A stretch of DNA of 40,240 nt from JBLHKS01 sp047620505 (GTDB lineage: Bacteria > Verrucomicrobiota > Verrucomicrobiia > Verrucomicrobiales > DEV007). The notes under the pieces were generated by a model. It was given only the letters and a program-made list of their open reading frames with translations. It had not been told where the DNA came from and did not search any database. A program made the position numbers and the translations under genes. The stretch lies in NCBI GenBank assembly GCA_047620505.1, contig JBLHKS010000046.1:1-40240 (forward strand), given 5' to 3'. Position 1 is the stretch's first letter. Every line of letters starts with the position of its first letter. Positions 9,628 through 15,350 of the stretch are shown here, one piece after another.

Positions 9628-9684
9628 TTTTTTCTCGTAACGCGCGGCACGAAAGGTTAACAAAGTGGCAACCACCCGCAATTT

Positions 9685-11327
9685 ATGGCCACCAAAACCA
9701 ACTCCAAGCCACTGCCGCTCGTCATACCTATTGGGTTCGCCGGATCTCGCAATCTGTTCGGCTCCGAACGCTCAGAAACAACCAGGGCTGATCTGGAGCG
9801 ACAACTCGTCGAGCACCTCCAGCAACTGCTGGCTGGACTTCATAAGACATTCGGACTTTCCAAGCATTCCCACTTTTTTTGCGCCTCTTCGCAGGTCGCG
9901 ATCGGTGCCGACTTTGCGTTCACTCAGGCCTGCGGTGAATCCAAAATTCCACAGCGTATTCTCCTTCCTCTGCCGAGCGATCAATACCTGACCAGCAATG
10001 GCAGCGCTGGCCCGGACTTCAACGACGACCAGCAGTAGCACGCCAAGAGACTGCTTGCCCTGCCGCATATCATTGAAGAACGCTTCGTGGGCCGCTCGTC
10101 TGAGCGCGGAGACCGATTTGAAGAAGTAAATCTCGAAATCCTTAACAACAGTGAGCTTATCATCTGCGTCATTGGAAAATCAAGCGCTGCGAAGCAAGGT
10201 GGAACCAAAGGCCTTCTCAACGGCGCAATTCGGCGCAAAAAGCCCGCGCTCGAATTGCGAATCGACGTCGACGAGAAGGGTAAACTGCAAGTCGAAGAGC
10301 TCCCGCACAATGCATGGCCGGGTGGAGTTTCGAAAGAAACCTGGCCGCCGCCCAAAATGGCTGGGAGCTCTCAGAAGCCGTTCTGCCTGAAAACCCCGAA
10401 TCGCCCTCTCCAGGCGTTCCCTTGACCGCACCTGCGTTTCTTGAGGCTTTGAAACTGATCGGAAGCGGTCAAGCCAACCGACGCCGAGACTTCTTCAAAG
10501 GAGCCGCACTTTTCATCATCGGAGCACACTTGATTGCCACCATCCTGGCCTCAGTTGCCTTGGGATTCAAAGGCGATTGGGTCAAATGGTTGCTCGTCAT
10601 TGAGGCGTTAATCCTCGGCATCGGCTTGATCTCACACTGGTGGATCCACAAAGGACAAACGGCAAATCGCTGGGCCATCGCCCGCGTCGCGGCAGAAGTC
10701 GCGCGCTCGGTCAAATCATTGAAGGATCACCATGTCTATCTCGGCTATCTCTTCACCCTGCCGTTCCCAACCGTTCTCGCGCCCCTGTTGCGCACTGTAA
10801 ACATTCTCCACCTCGCATATTCTCGAAACTCGAAATCATCTTGGACGAACTGCCGAAATCTCTATCTCAAAGACCGGCTGAATGATTCCCAAAAGGGTCA
10901 AATCGCCTATTACAGCGCCGCTCTGGCCAAAGGGAAGCGACGCCATTTAACAGCAAACGTGGTATTCTATACCTGTTCGATCCTCGCAATTGTTTTCACT
11001 GCCTCGAAGTTCCTTCTCCTCAACGGGTGCCTACACGTCCCAGAAGGAGGAGCTTGGATCAAAACCCTGCTCGGAATTCTGGCGATCGTCTTCCCTGTGT
11101 TGGCAGTTGGGGTGCTTTCTCTTGCCGCGCTTGCCGCGTCCTCTGATCTTGAGGCCCGCGTCCACACCTACGAAGACATAGATAAATATCTCCGAGAAGT
11201 TCATCCACACATCGCCAGCGCTTCGACTTCGGCTGAATTCACTCGGCTTGCGCTCGACACCGAGGCGCGCCTGCTCGGCGAAACCGCTACGTGGGCGGCA
11301 CGCCGTTCGTTCACCAGCGTCACTTGA
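9685..11327 (+). pseudogene. SLOG-domain protein with C-terminal membrane helices (SLOG-SLATT type), two lesions
   Basis: One gene read in three pieces. Piece 1 (9685-10038) begins MATKTNSKPL and has a Rossmann-like SLOG pattern (PIGFAGSRNLF, then SSQVAIGADFAFTQA and LLPLPSDQYL). It ends at an in-frame TAG (10036-10038), but the same frame continues with clearly matching SLOG sequence (LEILNNSELIICVIG, then GGTKGLL) to about 10340. A -1 shift, equivalent to losing one base at about 10340-10370, then moves to the frame ending at 11327. That part has a hydrophobic pair at about 10505-10635, a conserved-looking ARVAAEVARS stretch and two more hydrophobic segments before LLGETATWAARRSF. SLOG domains bind nucleotide-type ligands, and SLOG plus membrane helices is a known conflict-effector design. 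It could be an inactivated gene, sequencing errors or recoding. It ends 8 bases before TIR unit A. Confidence 0.65.
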
Positions 11328-11335
11328 GCGCCAGG

Positions 11336-13006
11336 ATGCCCCGCCAATCTCCAAACGAAATGAGTGGGGCAACCTCCGTCTTCATCAGCCACAATCATCG
11401 CGATGACCCGTTCGTGGATGAACTGGCGACGTTTTTCAAAGGCCTCGGTTTCAAAGTCTTCAACGATAAGTTTTCGATCAGCGCCGGGGAACGGATCACA
11501 CCCATTTGCGAAGACGAAATCCGCTCCTGCGACCAATTTATCCTCGTCCATTCTGAAAACTCGGCACAATCCGAATGGGTCGCGAAGGAGCTGAAACTCG
11601 CGCTGGATCTCGACAAACAAATCATTCCCATCAGGCTCGACGACACTCCCAAACGATCGGAACTCGGCGATCGCCTTTCCTACAACATCGTCAGAAGCCT
11701 TGGTGGATACTTACCGCAACTCCGCCAGAAGCTCCCCGTTCGTCAAATCGCCCCCAGTCGCATCCAGCGCCACGCACCCGAACATCTCATCGGCCGCGAA
11801 CCCTGGCTGGCGAAGCTCGACGACGCCTGGCGCGATCCCCGCCAACACGTCGTCGTCGCCAAAGCCTGGGGCGGGATCGGCAAAACCGCGCTGGTCGCCG
11901 CGTGGATGGCGGAAATGGAATTCAAAGGCTGGCGCGACGCCAAGCGCGTCTTCGACTGGTCGTTCTACAGCCAGGGCACGCGCGGCGTGGGCGGCGGCGA
12001 ATCGGCGGTCTCGGCCGACTCCTTCATCGCCGAAGCCCTCGCGTTTTTCGGCGATCCCGATCCCCAGGCCGGTTCGCCCGCCGATCGCGGTCAGCGGCTC
12101 GCCGAACTCATGGCCGAATCCCGAAGCCTGCTCGTGCTCGACGGGATCGAGCCGCTCCAGCATCCGCCTGGCCCGATGGCCGGTTACCTCACCGACCCAG
12201 CGCTCGAGTCCCTGCTTCGCGGCCTCGCCACCCGCAATCCCGGCCTCTGCATCGTCACTACCCGCGAGCACATCGTCGATCTGGACGGCCACAAAACCGC
12301 CGTGGAATGGCCGCTGGATCAGCTGAGCGAAGAGGCGGGCGCCGCGCTGCTCCACGCTCAGGGCGCCGACCGCGCTGGCGACGTGGAGATCGATCCCGAC
12401 GACGCCGAATTGCGCGAAGCCAGCCGCGAGGTCGACGGCCACGCCCTGACCCTCACGCTCATGGGCAAATACCTCGCCCTCGCCTGCGATGGCGACATCC
12501 GCCGGCGCGACACCTTTGCCCTCGCCGAGGCCGATCCAGAGTGGGTCACGCGTCACGATCCCGGTTCGCCCTACGGCCACGCCTTCAAAGTCATCGCCGC
12601 CTACGAGCGCTGGTTCCTCGACCCTGCCGCCGAGCGTTCCGAGGCCGAACGGCGTCAAGGCCGGGTTCAGTTGGCGATTCTCCGTCTGCTCGGTCTTTTC
12701 AATCGCCCCGCCTCGCCCGGTTGCCTCGTCGCTCTGCGCGAAGAGCCGGTGATCGAGGGCCTGACGGAGGACCTGACCGGCCTCTCGCCGCGCGACTGGA
12801 CGATCGCAGTGTCGCGCTTGGAACAGGAGGCGCTTTTAAAGCGCGATCACCAAGTCACCCCTTCACCCCTTCACCCAGTCACCAAGTCACCAAGTCACCC
12901 TGGACGCGCATCCGCTGATTCGGGAGTATTTCAGCCAGCAGCTGCTGAGGACGAACGAGGCGGCCTTCCGCGCGGCGCATTCTCGACTTTACGATCACCT
13001 ATGTGA
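11336..13006 (+). CDS. TIR-STAND NTPase, unit A (C-terminal part out of frame)
   Basis: Starts ATG 11336 (or ATG 11360, which begins the TIR domain directly). Counting from 11360: TIR domain at about 5-125 with FISHNHRDD and the W73-x3-E77 pattern of the catalytic glutamate; NTPase with IGREPWLAKL, Walker A GGIGKTA (171-177), Walker B LLVLDG (257-262) and a sensor-like GLCIVTTRE; then helical and winged-helix parts to about position 12843. Here an octamer array (12848-12903) shifts the frame: the homologous continuation HPLIREYFSQQLL sits in the +1 frame from 12900 and decays after about 13010. No TPR region remains. TIR domains hydrolyse NAD or make ADP-ribose signals; STAND NTPases oligomerise on sensing a ligand. 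Probably an immune-type sensor, now truncated or switched off. Confidence 0.8.
   Translation: MPRQSPNEMSGATSVFISHNHRDDPFVDELATFFKGLGFKVFNDKFSISAGERITPICEDEIRSCDQFILVHSENSAQSEWVAKELKLALDLDKQIIPIRLDDTPKRSELGDRLSYNIVRSLGGYLPQLRQKLPVRQIAPSRIQRHAPEHLIGREPWLAKLDDAWRDPRQHVVVAKAWGGIGKTALVAAWMAEMEFKGWRDAKRVFDWSFYSQGTRGVGGGESAVSADSFIAEALAFFGDPDPQAGSPADRGQRLAELMAESRSLLVLDGIEPLQHPPGPMAGYLTDPALESLLRGLATRNPGLCIVTTREHIVDLDGHKTAVEWPLDQLSEEAGAALLHAQGADRAGDVEIDPDDAELREASREVDGHALTLTLMGKYLALACDGDIRRRDTFALAEADPEWVTRHDPGSPYGHAFKVIAAYERWFLDPAAERSEAERRQGRVQLAILRLLGLFNRPASPGCLVALREEPVIEGLTEDLTGLSPRDWTIAVSRLEQEALLKRDHQVTPSPLHPVTKSPSHPGRASADSGVFQPAAAEDERGGLPRGAFSTLRSPM
12848..12903. repeat. Octamer tandem array in unit A
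   Basis: Seven consecutive 8-base units of the type CACCAAGT, CACCCCTT or CACCCAGT, the last one degenerate. The array sits between the NTPase winged-helix part and the HPLIREYF continuation. Eight is not a multiple of three: gaining one unit or losing two would join the two frames. Confidence 0.9.
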
Positions 13007-13261
13007 AGCCGCTCCAGAATGCACCAAATATGATCCAATAGCCGCAGTGATGCAGCAATTCGAATTCGAAGGCGCACGCAAAATGCGGGAACCCACATGG
13101 CCGATCTCCTCCGCGCCCTCGCCGCCCGCAACCCGGGGCTCTGCATCGTCACCAGCCGACAACGTCTCGCCGATCTCCATTCCCTCGCCGGTGGCAAAGC
13201 GCCGATGCGCGAACTCGACGATCTGCCCATCGACATCGCCGTGCGCCACTTACAGAAACAG

Positions 13262-13345
13262 CTCGCCCGCGATCTCGCCCGCGATCTCGCCCGCGATCTC
13301 GCCCGCGATCTCGCCCGCGATCTCGACCGCGATCTCGACCGCGAA
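13262..13345. repeat. In-frame 12-bp tandem repeat in unit B
   Basis: Seven units of 12 bases: five CTCGCCCGCGAT and two CTCGACCGCGAW. They encode Leu-Ala-Arg-Asp five times, then Leu-Asp-Arg-Asp and Leu-Asp-Arg-Glu. Unlike the nearby 7- and 8-mers, this unit keeps the frame and would extend a charged helix. Confidence 0.92.
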
Positions 13346-13813
13346 CCGCCCAACGCCGAGGCCGATCTGCGCGACGCCTGTGTCGAGTACCAGCGTCACG
13401 CCCTCAGCCTGACTCTGCTCGGCCATTTCATCAACGTTGCTTACGGCGGCGACATTCGGCGGCGCGACTGCATCGACCTCGAAAAAGCCGACGTCCAATC
13501 CCGGCCCGGCCGGCGGCGCAACGCCTGGAAAGTCTTGCAGGTTTACGAACGCTGGCTCGCTTCCGCCGATGGACGGCCCGAAGATCTCGTCGTCCTCCGC
13601 CTCACCGGATTATTCGACCGCCCCGCGCGTCCCGATTGCCTCGCCGCTCTCCGCGAAGAGCCGGTGATTTCGGGCCTGACGGACGCGATCGCCGGTCTCG
13701 ATCCCGGCGCCTGGGCCGCGGTGTTGCGCCGGTTGTCGGAAGCGGGCCTCATCACCCTGCGCCGCCCCGCCGGCGAAGAATCGGAATCCAACTCCGTACA
13801 TTCCGCCTTCCCC

Positions 13814-13881
13814 ATTCCCCATTCCCCATTCCGCATTCCGCATTCCGCATTCCGCATTCCGCATTCCGAATTCCGAATTCC
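13814..13881. repeat. ATTCCGC heptamer array in unit B
   Basis: About 9.7 units of 7 bases: two ATTCCCC, five ATTCCGC, two ATTCCGA and a partial unit. It lies at the same protein position as the unrelated octamer array of unit A. The NTPase part is read in one frame and the TPR part in the +1 frame; losing one unit or gaining two would fuse them. Confidence 0.92.
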
Positions 13882-13898
13882 AAGTAGACGCGCATCCG

Positions 13899-15350
13899 TT
13901 GATTCGGGAGTATTTCGATCATCAGCTGCGCCAGCAGCTGCCGGAAGCCTTCCGCGCCGCGCACTCGCGTCTCTTCGATCATCTCTGCACGACCACCGAG
14001 CAGCTGCCGGACGATCTGCCCGGTCTCCAGCCGCTCTATCAGGCGGTGACGCATGGTTGTCTCGCCGGGCGGCAGCAGGAGGCGTGCGACGAGGTTTATC
14101 GCGACCGCATCAAGCGCGGCGCCGAATTCTACAGCAGCAAGAAACTGGGCGCGATCGGCTCGGACCTCGGGGCGGTGGCGGCGTTTTTCGAGGAACCGTG
14201 GCGGCGGCTTTCGCCGAATCTGAGCGAAGCGGCACAGGCGTGGCTCCTCAACGCAGCCGCCTTCAGCCTGCGGGCTCTCGGACGCCTCACCGAAGCCATC
14301 GAGCCGATGCGGATCGCCGTGGAAAAGGCTGTCGAAACGGAGAATTGGAAGTCGGCGGCGGTCCGAGCCAGCAACCTGAGCGAGTTGGAGGCGACGCTGG
14401 GCCTGTTGGGCGATGCGGTGACCGACGGACTGCGCGCAATCGACTTCGCGGACCGAACTGAAGGTCACTACACGATTTGGTCGAATCGATGCAAGACGGC
14501 CGATGCCCTGCATCAGAGCGGGGATCGGGATGGGGCGCGGGCCTTGTTCGAGGAAGCCGGGCGGATGCAGGCCGAGCGCCAGCCCGGGTATCCGCTGCTC
14601 TATTCGCTGGCGGGAATCCGGTATGTCGATCTGCTGCTGGCCGAGGCCGAACGCGCGGCGTGGCGCGTCATTTTGGAGTGCGGCGGCTTGACGCCGCTTT
14701 GGATCGCGGATGGAACGTCGTCTGGCCAATCCGGTGCCGAATTCCCCGGCGGCGTCAACCGCGAAAGCCAAAGCGCTGTCAAGCCAGCGCACTCCAAAGA
14801 ATCCGCCCTCGCCGCCTGCGCCGAAGCCGAACACCGCGCCTCTCAGGCCCTCGAAATCGTTCTCAACGGATCACGGAACCTCCTCGACATCGCCCTCGAT
14901 CACCTGAGTCTGGCGCGGGCCCGGCTCTATCGGGCGATCCTTTCCCAAACCGAAATCCAAAGCTTGTCCCTGGTAGCGGAGTCGAGGGATCCAGAATCCG
15001 AAATCGACGCCGCCCTCAACGGCCTGCGCGCAGCCGGAAGAACGGACCACCTCCCCAAAGCCCTGCTCACCGCCGCGATGGGAGAAGGGACGAGGGATGA
15101 GGGAAAAGGGATCAGGGTGGAAGAATTCCTCACCGAAGCCCAACAAATCGCCGAACGCGGCCCGATGCCCCTGTTTCTCGCCGACGTCCACCTCCACCGC
15201 GCCCGCCTCTTCCGCGACCGCGCCGAACTCGCCAAGGCCAAGGCCCTCATCGAAACCCACAGCTACGGTCGCCGCCGCGAAGAACTCGCCGACGCCGAAG
15301 AAGCCGCCGAACGCCACAACTGGCCCACCTCCCCTGGCCCATGCTCATGA
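13899..15350 (+). CDS. TPR-type sensor region, unit B
   Basis: Open frame of 483 residues whose first codon (TTG 13899) lies inside a conserved stretch, so it is the 3' part of a longer gene rather than an independent one. After HPLIREYF and HSRLFDHLCTTTEQLP comes a run of helical repeats (AVTHGCLAGRQQEA, LLNAAAFSLRALGRLTEAI, RASNLSELEATLGLLGDAV and so on) typical of TPR ligand-sensing domains of STAND proteins. Two repeat elements are read through in frame: a 128-bp inverted-repeat element (14671-14798) and a GGGAYGA heptamer array (15080-15114). It is nearly identical at DNA level to the matching part of unit C, implying recent duplication or gene conversion. Its stop overlaps the start of unit C by 10 bases. 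Confidence 0.7.
   Translation: MIREYFDHQLRQQLPEAFRAAHSRLFDHLCTTTEQLPDDLPGLQPLYQAVTHGCLAGRQQEACDEVYRDRIKRGAEFYSSKKLGAIGSDLGAVAAFFEEPWRRLSPNLSEAAQAWLLNAAAFSLRALGRLTEAIEPMRIAVEKAVETENWKSAAVRASNLSELEATLGLLGDAVTDGLRAIDFADRTEGHYTIWSNRCKTADALHQSGDRDGARALFEEAGRMQAERQPGYPLLYSLAGIRYVDLLLAEAERAAWRVILECGGLTPLWIADGTSSGQSGAEFPGGVNRESQSAVKPAHSKESALAACAEAEHRASQALEIVLNGSRNLLDIALDHLSLARARLYRAILSQTEIQSLSLVAESRDPESEIDAALNGLRAAGRTDHLPKALLTAAMGEGTRDEGKGIRVEEFLTEAQQIAERGPMPLFLADVHLHRARLFRDRAELAKAKALIETHSYGRRREELADAEEAAERHNWPTSPGPCS
14671..14798. repeat. BIME-like inverted-repeat element inside unit B coding sequence
   Basis: About 128 bases bounded by inverted repeats of about 31 bases (14671-14702 and 14768-14798). 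Each end is itself a small hairpin, with GCGGC..GCCGC-like arms on the left and GCGCTG..CAGCGC on the right. Two REP-like hairpins in opposite orientation resemble a BIME. It is translated in frame, adding ECGGLTPL and SAVKPAHSK. A second copy is at 17661-17788. Confidence 0.8.
15080..15114. repeat. GGGAYGA heptamer array in unit B (five units)
   Basis: Units GGGAGAA, GGGACGA, GGGATGA, GGGAAAA and GGGATCA. With five units, the downstream VEEFLTEAQQIAERGP stays in the TPR frame. The same array in unit C has ten units and is out of frame. Confidence 0.9.

Larger units (their letters stand above)
13097..13882 (+). pseudogene. STAND NTPase C-terminal half, unit B (5' truncated)
   Basis: Begins abruptly at the place equivalent to the sensor strand of unit A (ARNPGLCIVTSRQRLADL matches RNPGLCIVTTREHIVDL), so TIR, Walker A and Walker B are missing. 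It continues through an in-frame 12-base repeat coding LARD units, then HALSLTLLG, GGDIRRRD, a VYERWLAS helix and LREEPVISGLTD, all paralleling unit A. The frame breaks at the ATTCCGC heptamer array; the TPR continuation is in the next frame. ATG 13097 opens the frame but may not be a real start. Best read as the product of an unequal tandem duplication. The stretch from about 13010 to 13096 matches neither neighbour. Confidence 0.7.

Noticed and set aside
11711..12658. Minus-strand open frame of 315 codons opposite unit A
   Set aside because: It overlaps the well-supported TIR/NTPase motifs on the plus strand and shows only low-complexity Gly/Glu/Phe-rich sequence.
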